This document shows, in pieces, positions 10,457 through 21,994 of a DNA stretch of 64,000 bases (position 1 is its first letter; each line of letters starts with the position of its first letter). The stretch covers positions 353,257,696 to 353,321,695 of the forward strand of contig NC_061513.1 of assembly GCF_022539505.1 (NCBI RefSeq), given 5' to 3'. The stretch is from Lolium rigidum (Eukaryota > Streptophyta > Magnoliopsida > Poales > Poaceae). A program made the translations under genes and the position numbers. The notes below the pieces were generated by a model. The model made no database searches. It saw only the letters and a program-made list of their open reading frames with translations, and was not told the origin of the DNA.

Positions 10457-12572
10457 TCAAGTAACATCAAGAGATGAAGCATCAACATCATAATTTGTTC
10501 TAATAATAGAATCATAAGGTACCTTCATTCTCTTTCTAGGGAAGTGTTCCATACCTTTCTTGAGAGGAAATTGATATTTAATATTACCTTCCTTCATATC
10601 AATAGTAGCACCAACGGTTCGAAGAAAAGGTCTTCCCAATATAATGGGACAAGATGCATTGCATTCAATATCCAAGACAACAAAATCAACGGGGACAAGG
10701 TTATTGTTAACCATAATATGAACATTATCAACTTTACCCAAAGGTTTCTTTTTAGCATTATCAGCGAGATTAACATCCAAATAACAATTCTTCAATGGTG
10801 GCAAGTCAAGCATATCATAGACTTTTTTAGGCATAACGAAATACTTGCACCAAGATCACATAAAGCATTACAATCAAAATCTTTGATTCTCATTTTAATG
10901 ATGGGCTCCCAACCATCCTCTAGCTTTCTAGGAATAGAAGTTTCAAGTTTTAGTTTCTCTTCTCTAGCTTTTATGAGAGCATTTGTAATATGTTTTGTGA
11001 AAGCCAAATTTATAGCGCTAGCATTGGGACTCTTAGCAAGTTTTTGCAAGAACTTTATAACTTCAGAGATGTGGCAATCATCAAAATCTAAATCATTACA
11101 ATCTAAAGCAATGGGGTTATCATCCCTAAGGTTGGAAAAAATTTCAGCAGTTTTATCACAAGCAGTTTCAGCAGTTTTAGCAGTTTCAGGTAATTTTGCG
11201 CGCTTTGCACTAGGAGTAGAAGCATTGCTAACACCAATTATTTTACCATTGATAGTAGGAGGTGCAGCAACATATGAATCATTAGCATTGCTAGTGGTGG
11301 TAATAGTCAAAACTTTAGCTACATTTTCTTTTTTAGCTAGTTTTTCATTTTCTTCTCTATCCCACCTAGCACTGCAGTTCAGCCATTAATCTTATATTCT
11401 CATTAATTCTAACTTGGATGGCATTTGCTGTAGTAACAATTTTATTTTCAATATCCCTATTAGGCATAACTTTCGATTTCAAAAGATCAACATCGGAGGC
11501 AAGACTATCAACTCTAGAAACAAGAATATCAATTTTATTGAGCTTTTCCTCAATGCATTTGTTAAAGGCAGTTTGTGTACTAATAAATTCTTTAAGCATG
11601 GCCTCAAGTCCAGGGGGTGTATTCCTATTATTGTTGTAAGAATTCCCATAAGAATTAGCATAACCGTTACCATTATTATAAGGATATGGCCTATAGTTAT
11701 TACTAGAATTGTTCCGATAAGCATTGTTGTTGAAATTATTATTTTTAATGAAGTTTACATCAACATGTTCTTCTTGGGCAACCAATGAAGCTAACGGAAC
11801 ATTATTAGGATCAATATTAGTCCTATCATTCACAATCATAGACATAATAGCATCAACCTTATCATTCAAGGAAGAGGATTCTTCGACAGAATTTACCTTC
11901 TTACCTTGCGGAGCTCTTTCCGTGTGCCATTCAGAGTAGTTGATCATCATATTATCAAGGAGCTTTGTTGCTTCACCAAGAGTGATGGACATAAAGGTAC
12001 CTCCAGCAGCTGAATCCAATAAATTCCGTGAAGAAAAATTTAGTCTTGCATAGAAGGTTTGGATGATCATCCAAGTAGTCGATCCATGGGTTGGGCAATT
12101 TTTAACCGAGAGATTTCATTCTTTCCCAAGCTTGAGCAACATGTTAAGTATCTAATTGTTTGAAATTCATTATGCTACTCCTCAAAGATATAATTTTAGC
12201 AGGGGATAATATCTACCAATAAAAGCATCCTTGCATTTAGTCCATGAATCAATACTATTCTTAGGCGGAGATAGCAACCAATCTTTAGCTCTTCCTCTTA
12301 ATGAGAAAGGAAACAATTTTAATTTTATAATGTCACCATCTACATCTTTATATTTTTGCATTTCACATAGTTCAACAAAATTATTGAGATGGGCAGCAGC
12401 ATCATCGGAACTAACACCGGAAAATTGCTCTCTCATGACAAGATTAAGTAAAGCGAGGTTTAATTTCAAAGAATTCTGCTGTAGTAGCAGGTGGAGCAAT
12501 AGGTGTGCATAAGAAATCATTATTATTTGTGCTAGTGAAGTCACACAACTTAGTATTTTCAGGGGTAGCCAT
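10457..12572 (-). pseudogene. Broken gag-protease ORF of minus-strand LTR element
   Basis: Starts at the minus ATG at 12572 (MATPENTKLCDF). A retrotransposon gag domain follows, with the segments EQFSGVSSDDAAAHLNNFVE and LRGRAKDWLLS (12260-12450), then an Asn/Tyr-rich linker (NNNAYRNNSSNNYRPYPYNN, about 11650-11750). Next comes a retropepsin-like aspartic protease region with CDLGAS at the active-site position (near 10835-10865) and ILGRPFL further on (near 10630). The DLGA variant of the D-T/S-G motif is usual in plant Gypsy proteases of this lineage. Shifts or stops occur near 12470, 12180, 11365 and 10830, so no functional protein is made. The frame stops at 10457 with no polymerase domain after it. 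Confidence 0.8.
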
Positions 12573-12797
12573 TTTAGCAAGTAGTAAATAAAGCAAACTA
12601 GATAAAGTAAATGCAAGTAAACTAATTTTTTTGTGTTTTCGATATAGCAAACAAGACAAGTAAATAAAGTAAAGCTAGCAACTAATTTTTTTGTGTTTTG
12701 ATATAATGCAGCAAACAAAGTAGTAAATAAAATAAAGCAAGACAAAAACAAAGTAAAGAGATTGAGAAGTGGAGACTCCCCTTGCAGCGTGTCTTGA

Positions 12798-12815
12798 TCT
12801 CCCGGCAACGGCGCC
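12798..12815 (-). promoter_or_regulatory. tRNA primer-binding site, minus-strand element
   Basis: The minus strand reads CGGCGCCGTTGCCGGGAG just inside the 5' LTR. It is complementary to the 3' end of a plant tRNA of the Asp type (known for Athila-like elements; assignment from memory). Confidence 0.7.
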
Positions 12816-12828
12816 GAGAAAATATGCT

Positions 12829-14428
12829 TGATGGCGTGTATTTCACACGTTCGTTGGGCAACCCCAAGAGGAAGGTATGATGCGCACAGCGAGCAAGTTT
12901 TCCCTCGAGAAAGAAACCAAGGTTTATCGAACCAGGAGGAGCCAAGAAGCACGTTGAAGGTTGATGGCGGCGGGATGTAGTGCGGCGCAACACCGGAGAT
13001 TCCGGCGCCAACGTGGAACCTGCACAACACAACCAAAGTACTTTGCCCCAACGAAACAGGTGAGGTTGTCAATCTCACCGGCTTGTCTGTAACAAAGGAT
13101 TAACCGTATTGTGTGGAAGATGATTGTTTGCAGAGAAAATAGTAAAACTAGTATTGCAGCAGATTTGTATTTCAGTATTTAAAGAATGGACCGGGGTCCA
13201 CGAGTTCACTAGAGGTGTCTCTCCCATAAGATAAAAGCATGTTGGGTGAACAAATTACGGTCGGGCAATTGACAAATAGAGAGGGCATAACAATGCACAT
13301 ACATGACATGATAAGTATAGTGAGATTTAATTGGGCATTACGACAAAGTACATAGACCGCCATCCAACTGCATCTATGCCTAAAAAGTCCACCTTCAGGT
13401 TATCGTCCGAACCCCCTCCAGTATTAAGTTGCTAACAACAGACAATTGCATTAAGTATGGTACGTAATGTAATCAACAACTACATCCTCGGACATAGCGC
13501 CAATGTTTTATCCCTAGTGGCAACAGCACAACACAACCTTAGAACTTTCTGTCACTGTCCCAGGTGTCAATGCAGGCATGAACCCACTATCGAGCATAAG
13601 TACTCCCTCTTGGAGTTAAAAGTAAAAACTTGGCCGAGCCTCTACTAGAAACGGAGAGCATGCAAGATCATAAACAACACATGTACAATAACTTGATAAT
13701 TAACATGACATAGTATTCTCTATCCATCGGATCCCGACAAACACAACATATAGAATTACAGATAGATGATCTTGATCATGTTAGGCAGCTCACAAGATCC
13801 AACAATGATAGCACAATGGGGAGAAGACAACCATCTAGCTACTGCTATGGACCCATAGTCCAGGGGTAGACTACTCACTCATCACTCCGGAGGCGACCAT
13901 GGCGGTGTAGAGTCCTCCGGGAGATGATTCCCCTCTCCGGCGGGGTGCCGGAGGCGATCTCTGGATCCCCCGAGATGGGATCGGCGGCGACGGCGTCTAC
14001 GGAAGGTTTTCCGTATTGTGGCTCTCGGTGCCGGGGGTTTCGTCACGGAGGCTTTAAGTAGGCGGAAGGGCAAGTCAAGAGGCGGCACGGGGGCCCACAC
14101 CATAGGCCGGCGCGGCCAGGGGTGGGGCCGCGCCGCCCTAGGGTTTGGCCACCCCGTGGCCCTCTTCGTCTCGTCTTCGGACTTCCGGAAGCTTCGTGGA
14201 AAAATAGGCCCCCGGGCTTTAATTTCGTCCAATTCCGAGAATATTTCCTTACTAGGATTTCTGAAACCAAAAACAGCAAAAATGACAGAATCGGCACTTC
14301 GGCATCTTGTTAATAGGTTAGTTCCAGAAAATGCACGAATATGACATAAAGTGTGCATAAAACATGTAGGTATCATCAATAATATGGCATAGAACATAAG
14401 AAATTATCGATACGTCGGAGACGTATCA
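12829..14428 (-). repeat. 5' LTR of minus-strand element
   Basis: About 1.60 kb, the partner of 6275-7869. It ends at ...ACGTATCA (14428), directly followed by the TGGGG duplication and the resumed LTR of the plus-strand element. Confidence 0.85.
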
Positions 14429-14433
14429 TGGGG

Positions 14434-15686
14434 CCCCCGTGACCCCTCCGACTCCGCCCTTCCGCCTACTTAAGGTCTTCGTCGCGAAACCCCCAGTACC
14501 GAGAGCCACGATACGGAAAACCTTACTGAGACGCCGCCGCCGCCAATCCCATCTCGGGGGATTACGGAGATCACCTCCGGCACCCTGCCGGAGAGGGGAT
14601 TCATCTCCCGGAGGACTCTTCACCGCCATGGTCGCCTCCGGAGTGATGAGTGAGTAGTTCACCCCCGGACTATGGGTCCATAGCAGTAGCTAGATGGTTG
14701 TCTTCTCCTCATGTGCTTCATTGTCGGATCTTGTGAGCTTCCTAACATGATCAAGATCATCTATCACGTAATTCTATATGTTGTGTTTGTCGGGATCCGA
14801 TGGATAGAGAATACTATGTTATGTTGATTATCAATCTATTACCTATGTGTTGTTTATGATCTTGCATGCTCTCCGTTATTAGTAGAGGCTCGGCCAAGTT
14901 TTTACTCTTAACTCCAAGAGGGAGTATTTATGCTCGATAGTGGGTTCATGCCTCTATTAAATGCAGGACAAGTGACAGAAAGTTCTAAGGTTGTGGATGT
15001 CCTGTTGCCACTAGGGATAAAACATTGATGCTATGTCCGAAGATGTAGTTATTGATTACATTACGCACCATACTTAATGCAATTGTCTGTTGTTTTGCAA
15101 CTTAATACTGGAAGGGGTTCGGATGATAACTTGAAGGTGGACTTTTTAGGCATAGATGCATGCTGGATAGCGGTCTATGTACTTTGTCGTAATGCCCAAT
15201 TAAATCTCACAATATTCATCATGTCATGTATGTGCATTGTTATGCCCTCTCTATTTGTCAATTGCCCGACTGTAATTTGTTCACCCAACATGCTATCTTA
15301 TGGGAGAGACACCTCTAGTGAACTGTGGACTCCGGTCCATTCTTTTATATCGAATACAATCTACTGCAATACTTGTTTTACTGTTTTCTGCAAACAATCA
15401 TCATCCACACTATACATCTAATCCTTTGTTACAGCAAGCCGGTGAGATTGACAACCTCACTGTTTCGTTGGGGCAAAGTACTTTGGTTGTGTTGTGCGGG
15501 TTCCACGTTGGCGCCGGAATCCCTGGTGTTGCGCCGCACTACATCTCGCCGCCATCAACCTTCAACGTGCTTCTTGGCTCCTCCTGGTTCGATAAACCTT
15601 GGTTTCTTTCTGAGGGAAAACTTGCCGTTGTACGCATCACACCTTCCTCTTGGGGTTCCCAACGGACGCGTGCTGTACGCGTATCA
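14434..15686 (+). repeat. 5' LTR of plus-strand element, part 2
   Basis: It continues the LTR interrupted at 6274 and ends GCGTATCA at 15686. With part 1 it matches the 3' LTR 19265-20861. Differences such as the segment near 6065-6110 versus 19395-19430 show that the two LTRs have diverged. Confidence 0.85.
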
Positions 15687-15697
15687 AGCTCTTTTTC

Positions 15698-15715
15698 TGG
15701 CGCCGTTGTCGGGGA
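15698..15715 (+). promoter_or_regulatory. tRNA primer-binding site, plus-strand element
   Basis: TGGCGCCGTTGTCGGGGA begins 12 bp after the 5' LTR. It is one base different from the standard tRNA-Asp-type primer site (TGGCGCCGTTGCCGGGGA). Confidence 0.7.
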
Positions 15716-15920
15716 GATCAAGACACGCTGCAAGGGGAGTCTCCACAATCCAATCTCTTTACTTTGTTTTTGTCTTGCTTTATTTTGTTTATTACTTTGT
15801 TTGCTGCATTATATCAAAACACAAAAAAATTAGTTGCTAGCTTTACTTTATTTACTGTCTTGCACACTATATCAAAAACACAAAAAATTAGTTACTTATA
15901 TTTGCTTTACTTATTTCAAC

Positions 15921-16670
15921 ATGTTTCCTTTTAATTTTACCGTAAAAGACATACCGGTAGGACGTGGGTCTATAATTGGGAGAAATAATATACTCCCTGC
16001 GGTTCATATTAATTAACTCTAATATGGATGTATCTAGACAGATTTTAGTTCTAGATACATCCATATTGGAGTCAATTAATATGAGTCGGAGGGAGTAGAA
16101 GAATTTTTCAATCATGTTAGTACCGTTGAAGATTTTGAAGATAGACACTTGGTAGAACTTGCTCCTACTTATGAAATTGCTGCTGCTGCTTTAGTTCGCA
16201 TGTTGGAAACTAAATTTGTTAATCTCAATCCTATAATCCAACACATGTTTCTTACACTCGGTGATATGGAAGAAGGGGAAAAGAAAGATTTTGTTTTAGA
16301 AACCCTTCTTAGAGAATTTGGTGGTATAGCAAGAGAGGCTAGAAAGGTCTTTATTAAATATAAGATGCTTGGTTCTTATACCAATTTTGTCAGTATCCTT
16401 GAAAAGATGAACATGTAGAGAGTAAGGTACACTAATAATATTAATGATGGTGGGGAGATCAAAGCACCAATACCATGTAAGCTCCTAGCGATGAATGAAG
16501 CGCTAGAAAATAACTATGCTTGGCTTGTTCTCGAAAATTTGTTTGATGAGAGTAGCAAGCCCAAGACTAATGAAAAGGGAGCCGCTGAAACTTATGTATC
16601 CAATATACTATGCATGGTTGAGAAAACTCCAAACCCCGCTGAAGATGCATCATCTCTCGATAACACTTGA
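15921..16670 (+). pseudogene. Unrecognised ORF carried by the plus-strand LTR element, broken
   Basis: A frame opens at ATG 15921 (MFPFNFTVKDIP) and is interrupted by a 103-bp Stowaway plus its TA duplication. It resumes in the same frame with a helical, Leu-rich segment (residues AAAALVRMLETKFVNLNPII at about 16176-16235, then LREFGGIAREARKVF). An in-frame TAG at 16416-16418 cuts it, after which the frame stays open to TGA at 16668-16670. Without MITE and stop it would be about 215 residues. It is not a gag, protease or pol domain that I know, although it sits where gag would be. One base change and one MITE account for all the damage, which suggests it was intact when the element inserted. 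Confidence 0.6.
15993..16095. mobile_element. Stowaway MITE inside the retrotransposon ORF
   Basis: 103 bp flanked by TA (15991-15992 and 16096-16097). The ends CTCCCTGCGGTTCATATTAA and TTAATATGAGTCGGAGGGAG are inverted repeats, and the whole unit folds into a near-perfect hairpin around TAGATACATCCATATT. Confidence 0.9.
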
Positions 16671-19249
16671 TACACACTTTCTGCGCCTAGGCGAAAGGCG
16701 TTAAAGAAAAGCGCTTATGGGAGACAACCCATGTTTTTACTACAGTATTTTTGTTTTATATTTGAGTCTTGGAAGTTTTTTAGTACTGTAGCAACCTCTC
16801 CTTATCTTAGTTTTGTGCTTTGTTGTGCCAAGTAAAGTCTTTGATAGTAAGGTTCATACTAGATTTGGATTACTCGCAAGCAATGTGATTTCTTTGCTGT
16901 CACGAATTTCGACCTGCCCTCTGTAGGTAGCTCAGAAAAATATGCCAATTTACGTGCGTGATCCTCGGATATGTACGCAACTTTCATTCAATTTGGGCAT
17001 TTTCATTTGAGCAAGTCTGGTGCCTCAATAAAATCCATCTTTACGGATCTGTTCTGTTTTGACAGATTCTGCCTTTTATTTCGCATTGCCTCTTTTGCTA
17101 TGATGGATGAATTTCTTTGTTCCATTAATGTCCAGTAGCTTTATGCAATGTCCAGAAGTGTTAAGAATGATTGTGTCACCTCTGAACATGTTAATTTTTA
17201 TTGTACACTAACCCTCTAATGAGTTGTTTCGAGTTTGGTGTGGAGGAAGTTTTCAAGGATCAAGAGAGGAGGATGATACAATATGATCAAGGAGAGTGAA
17301 AGCTCTAAGCTTGGGGATGCCCGGTGGTTCACCCCCGCATATTTTAAGAAGACTCAAGCGTCTAAGCTTGGGGATGCCCAAGGCATCCCCTTCTTCATCG
17401 ACAACATTATCGGGTTCCTCCCCCGAAACTATATTTTTATTCCATCACATCTTATGTACTTTGCTTGGAGCGTCGGTTTGTTTTTGTTTTTGTTTTGTTT
17501 GAATAAAATGGATCCTAGCATTCATTGTGTGGGAGAGAGACACGCTCCGCTGGTGCATATGGACAAATATGTCCTTAGGCTTTACTCATAGTATTCATGG
17601 CGAAGGTTGAATCTTCTTCGTTAAATTGTTATATGGTTGGAATTGGGAAATGCTACATGTAGTAATTCTAAAATGTCTTGAATAATTTGATACTTGGCAA
17701 TTGTTGTGCTCATGTTTAAGCTCTTGCATCATATACTTTGCACCCATTAATGAAGAAACACCAAGAGCTTGCTAAATTTGGTTTGCATATTTGGTCTCTC
17801 TAAAGTCTAGATAATTTCTAGTATTGAGTTTTGAACAACAAGGAAGACGGTGTAGAGTCTTATAATGTTTGCAATATGTCTTTTATGTGAGTTTTGCTGC
17901 ACCGTTTCATCCTTGTGTTTGTTTCAAATAAACCTTGCTAGCCTAAACCTTGTATCGAGAGGGAATACTTCTCATGCATCCAAAATCCTTGAGCCAACCA
18001 CTATGCCATTTGTGTCCACCATACCTACCTACTACATGGTATTTCTCCGCCATTCCAAAGTAAATTGCTTGAGTGCTACCTTTAAAATTTCCATTCTTTA
18101 CCTTTGCAATATATAGCTCATGGACAAATAGCTTAAAAACTATTGTGGTATTGAATATGTACTTATGCACTTTATCTCTTATTAAGTTGCTTGTTGTGCG
18201 ATAACCATGTTTCTGGGGACGCCATCAACTACTCTTTGTTGAACATCATGTGAGTTGCTATGCATGTCCGTCTTGTCTGAAGTAAGGGAGATCTACCACT
18301 TTAATGGTTAGAGCATGCATATTGTTAGAGAAGAACATTGGGCCGCTAACTAAAGCCATGAATCATGGTGGAAGTTTCATTTTTGGACATATAACCTCAA
18401 TCTCATATGAGAACACTAATTGTTGCTACATGCTTATGCATTAAAGAGGAGTCCATTATCTCGTTGTCCATGTTGTCCCGGTATGGATGTCTAAGTTGAG
18501 AATAATCAAAAGCGAGAAATCCAAAATGCGAGTTTTCTCCTTAGACCTTTGTACGAGCGGCATGGAGGTACCCCTTTGTGACACTTGGTTAAAACATGTG
18601 TATTGCGATGATCCCGGTAGTCCAAGCTAATTAGGACAAGGTGCGGGCACTATTAGTATACTATGCATGAGGCTTGCAACTTGTAAGATATAATTTACAT
18701 GATACATATGCTTTATTACTACCGTTGACAAAATTGTTTCTTGTTTTCAAAATAAAAGCTCTAGCACAAATATAGCAATCGATGCTTTCCTCTTTGAAGG
18801 GCCTTTCTTTTACTTTTATGTTGAGTCGGTTCACCTATTTCTCTCCACCTCAAGAAGCAAACACTTGTGTGAAGCTGTGCATTGATTCCTACATACTTGC
18901 ATATTGCACTTGTTATATTACTCTATGTTGACAATTATCCATGAGATATACATGTTATAAGTTGAAAGCAACCGCTGAAACTTAATCTTCCTTTGTGTTG
19001 CTTCAATACCTTTACTTTGATTTATTGCTTTATGAGTTAACTCTTATGCAAGACTTATTGATGCTTGTCTTGAAATGCTATTCATGAAAAGTCTTTGCTT
19101 TATGATTCAATTGTTTACTCATGTCATTACCATTGTTTTGATCGCTGCATTCATTACATATGTTTACAATAGTATGATCAAGGTTATGATGGCATGTCAC
19201 TCCAGAAATTATCTTTGTTATCGTTTACCTGCTCGGGACGAGCAGGAAC
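16671..19249 (+). other. Non-coding internal region of plus-strand LTR element
   Basis: Homologous in inverted orientation to 7870-10456 of the minus-strand element. The homology starts right after the ORF (GCGTTAAAGAAAAGCGCTTA at 16698), which shows that the two elements share LTRs and 3' region but not their coding parts. Confidence 0.65.
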
Positions 19250-19264
19250 TAAGCTTGGGGATGC
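19250..19264 (+). promoter_or_regulatory. Polypurine tract of plus-strand element
   Basis: AAGCTTGGGGATGC immediately precedes the 3' LTR (TGATACG at 19265), the normal position of the plus-strand primer. Confidence 0.7.
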
Positions 19265-20861
19265 TGATACGTCTCCGACGTATCGATAATTTCTTATGTT
19301 CCATGCCACATTATTGATGATATCTACATGTTTTATACACATTATATGTCGTATTTATGCATTTTCCGGCACTAACCTATTAACGAGATGCCGAAGAGCC
19401 AGTTGCTGTTTTCTGCTGTTTTTGGTTGCAGAAATCCTACAAAGGAAATATTCTCGGAATTGGACGAAATCAACGCCCATGGGCCTATTTTGCCACGAAG
19501 CTTCCAGAAGACCGAAGAGAAGACGAAGTGGGGCCACGGGGCGCCGCCACACTAGGGCGGCGCGACCCAGGAGGGGCCCGCGCGGCCCTGCTGTTTGGGG
19601 CCCCCGTGACCCCTCCGACTCCGCCCTTCCGCCTACTTAAGGTCTTCGTCGCGAAACCCCCAGTACCGAGAGCCACGATACAGAAAACCTTGCGAGACGC
19701 CGCCGCCGCCAATCCCATCTCGGGGATTACGGAGATCACCTCCGGCACCCTGCCGGAGAGGGGATTCATCTCCCGGAGGACTCTTCACCGCCATGGTCGC
19801 CTCCGGAGTGATGAGTGAGTAGTTCACCCCTGGACTATGGGTCCATAGCGGTAGCTAGATGGTTGTCTTCTCCTCATGTGCTTCATTGTCGGATCTTGTG
19901 AGCTGCCTAACATGATCAAGATCATCTATCCGTAATTCTATATGTTGTGTTTGTCGGGATCCGATGGATAGAGAATACTATATTATGTTGATTATCAATC
20001 TATTACCTATGTGTTGTTTATGATCTTGCATGCTCTCCGTTATTAGTAGAGGCTCGGCCAAGTTTTTACTCTTAACTCCAAGAGGGAGTATTTATGCTCG
20101 ATAGTGGGTTCATGCCTCCATTAAATGCAGGACGATGATGAGAAAGTTCTAAGGTTGTGGATGTGCTTGTTGCCACTAGGGATAAAACATTGATGCTATG
20201 TCCGAGGATGTAGTTATTGATTATATTACGCACCATACTTAATGCAATTGTACTGTTGTTTTGCAACTTAATACTGGAAGGGGTTCGGATGATAACTCGA
20301 AGGTGGACTTTTTAGGCATAGATGCATGCTTGGATAGCGGTCTATGTACTTTGTCGTAATGCCCAATTAAATCTCACAATATTCATCATGTCATGTATGT
20401 GCATTGTTATGCCCTCTCTATTTGTCAATTGCCCGATCCGTAATTTGTTCACCCAACATGCTATCTTATGGGAGAGACACCTCTAGTGAACTGTGGACCC
20501 CGGTCCATTCTTTTATATCGAATACAATCTCATTGCAATACTTGTTTCATTGTTTTTACGCAAACAATCATCATCCACACTATACATCTAATCCTTTGTT
20601 ACAGACAAGTCAGGTGAGATTGACAACCTCACTTTGTTTCGTTGGGGCAAAGTACTTTGGTTGTGTTGTGCGAGGTTCCACGTTGGCGCCGGAATCCCCG
20701 GTGTTGCGCCGCACTACATCTCGCCGCCATCAACCTTCAACGTGCTTCTTGGCTCCTCCTGGTTCGATAAACCTTGGTTTCTTTCTGAGGGAAAACTTGC
20801 CGCTGTACGCATCACACCTTCCTCTTGGGGTTCCCAACGGACGCGTGCTGTACGCGTATCA
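19265..20861 (+). repeat. 3' LTR of plus-strand element
   Basis: 1,597 bp from TGATACGTCTCC to CGCGTATCA, followed by the GAGGC duplication at 20862-20866. This copy is uninterrupted and provides the reference for the split 5' LTR. Confidence 0.9.
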
Positions 20862-21254
20862 GAGGCCAGCGCGCGCGCGTCCGCGTCCTCCGCGTCCCCG
20901 ACCTCGTCTGTGCCCGCGGTCGTCCTTGGCCGGTGCTGGGATCTTGGCCGGAGGTGCGCCTGCGCCCGCTGCCGTCCCTGGCCTGGTCTGATGTGGAGCT
21001 GGACGAGGGCGCCAGCTTCGCCGCCTCCACACCCTCCGCGGCGGATGCTGCTGCGGGAGGAAGGACCCCCGAGCTGACAAGGAAGCGCCGGGAGGCGGCG
21101 CTGACACAGTTCCGGTCGGCGGTGCTGGCTGTGGTGGCGCGCGCGGGTCGCCGACGCGGGCGCACGCCGGACGTTGGGCAGCAACGCCGCGCGGGCCGCG
21201 CTGCCCAGCAGCCACCATCCCTGCCGGAATTTGGCCGGAGGAGGAAGAAGAATA

Positions 21255-21504
21255 GGGGATTGGGGAAAAGATGGGCCTGACAGGTGGGCCCCACGTCAAT
21301 CTCAGATTGTGGTACACATAAGCTGCCAGCTCAGCCTTACAGATGGACCCAGTAGTTAGAATTGCGATTAAAATGTGCTTAGACAAGAATTTGCTCGATT
21401 AGTAACACTATGTCACAGAAGTTGTAGTTTTTAGCAAAAAATTCCAAGAATGATACTGACCTGTGACGACTGCCCCAATTGTGGTAGATTTGTGTAATTT
21501 ACTC
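21255..21504. repeat. MULE right terminal inverted repeat
   Basis: Complement of 5161-5410 with point differences. It ends ...TGTAATTTACTC, followed by the 9-bp duplication GAATGAGGC (21505-21513). Confidence 0.85.
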
Positions 21505-21513
21505 GAATGAGGC

Positions 21514-21941
21514 CTCGGTCTGACCCGATGGCTGCGGCTGCGCGGCAGAGCAGAGCTTGTGTTGGTGCGGCTGTGCACGATGTGGTATTGGCGCGTGTGT
21601 CTGCCACACGTGCAGACATGCATGCCTGCCCCGCCCTGGCGCGGAGCCCGCTATGGCACTGTCTTTTTATAATCTGAAAACGTAAGAAAAAAGGTTTTAC
21701 TTCATGCTATTAATCAAGTACGTAGTAGTAGTTTGATAGTGTTTACCAAATGAAAAACATTATATCTAGATGCATAGTCGTACTCAACCGTTTGGCGCCC
21801 ACGGTAACCCAAAGTTTTGCATCTTTCTTTATTCTCTTGAAGATGACCAAAGGACACTACACCGAATGGTGCAAGGCGCCGACGAAAGACGTGACCATTT
21901 CACCCGTTCCAAATCTCCTATGATGTGAACAAGGTTAGGGA
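21514..21941. other. Spacer without recognised feature
   Basis: Ordinary sequence between the MULE and a tiny retroposon insertion. No frame or repeat was recognised. Confidence 0.4.
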
Positions 21942-21957
21942 GGCAACGGCTTTTGTG

Positions 21958-21978
21958 TTTCTCAAAAAAAAAAAAAAA
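21958..21978 (+). mobile_element. 21-bp LINE-type insertion (poly-A end only) with 16-bp TSD
   Basis: The 16-bp word GGCAACGGCTTTTGTG occurs at 21942-21957 and again at 21979-21994. Between them lies only TTTCTC followed by 15 A residues. This is the pattern of target-primed reverse transcription that stopped almost at once. The TTTCTC-poly(A) end resembles the 3' end of the minus-strand LINE relic at 39424. Confidence 0.75.
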
Positions 21979-21994
21979 GGCAACGGCTTTTGTG

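Larger units (their letters stand above)
6275..14428 (-). mobile_element. Gypsy-like LTR retrotransposon (minus strand), gag-protease only, TSD TGGGG
   Basis: An 8,154-bp element inserted in the 5' LTR of the plus-strand element, with TGGGG at 6270-6274 and 14429-14433. On its own strand the order is: 5' LTR 14428-12829, tRNA primer site about 12815-12798, broken gag-protease frame 12572-10457, a 2.6-kb non-coding stretch 10456-7870, and 3' LTR 7869-6275. No reverse transcriptase, RNase H or integrase is present, so it depends on a related autonomous element. Confidence 0.85.
5936..20861 (+). mobile_element. Gypsy-like LTR retrotransposon (plus strand), non-autonomous, TSD GAGGC
   Basis: It is bounded by TGATACG...CGTATCA and flanked by GAGGC at 5931-5935 and 20862-20866. 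The 5' LTR is 5936-6274 plus 14434-15686 (about 1.59 kb, interrupted) and the 3' LTR is 19265-20861 (1.60 kb). The primer-binding site is at 15698-15715 and the polypurine tract precedes 19265. The 3.6-kb internal region has no gag, protease, RT or integrase; it carries an unrelated ORF (15921-16670). Its LTRs are homologous to those of the minus-strand element inside it. The style matches abundant Triticeae Athila-like families such as Fatima, Sabrina or WHAM; I cannot assign one without a search. Confidence 0.85.
5161..21504. mobile_element. Mutator-like element (MULE) with 9-bp TSD, split by nested retrotransposons
   Basis: The two ends are long inverted repeats (about 250 bp, 5161-5410 and 21255-21504) starting GAGTAAATTACACAAATC. 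They are flanked by a perfect 9-bp direct repeat GAATGAGGC at 5152-5160 and 21505-21513, diagnostic of Mutator-type transposition. After removal of the inserted LTR element (5936-20861 plus one 5-bp duplication) the MULE is about 1.4 kb. Its interior is GC-rich and lacks a transposase. It resembles a Pack-MULE carrying host-derived sequence, but I cannot name the source. Confidence 0.85.
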
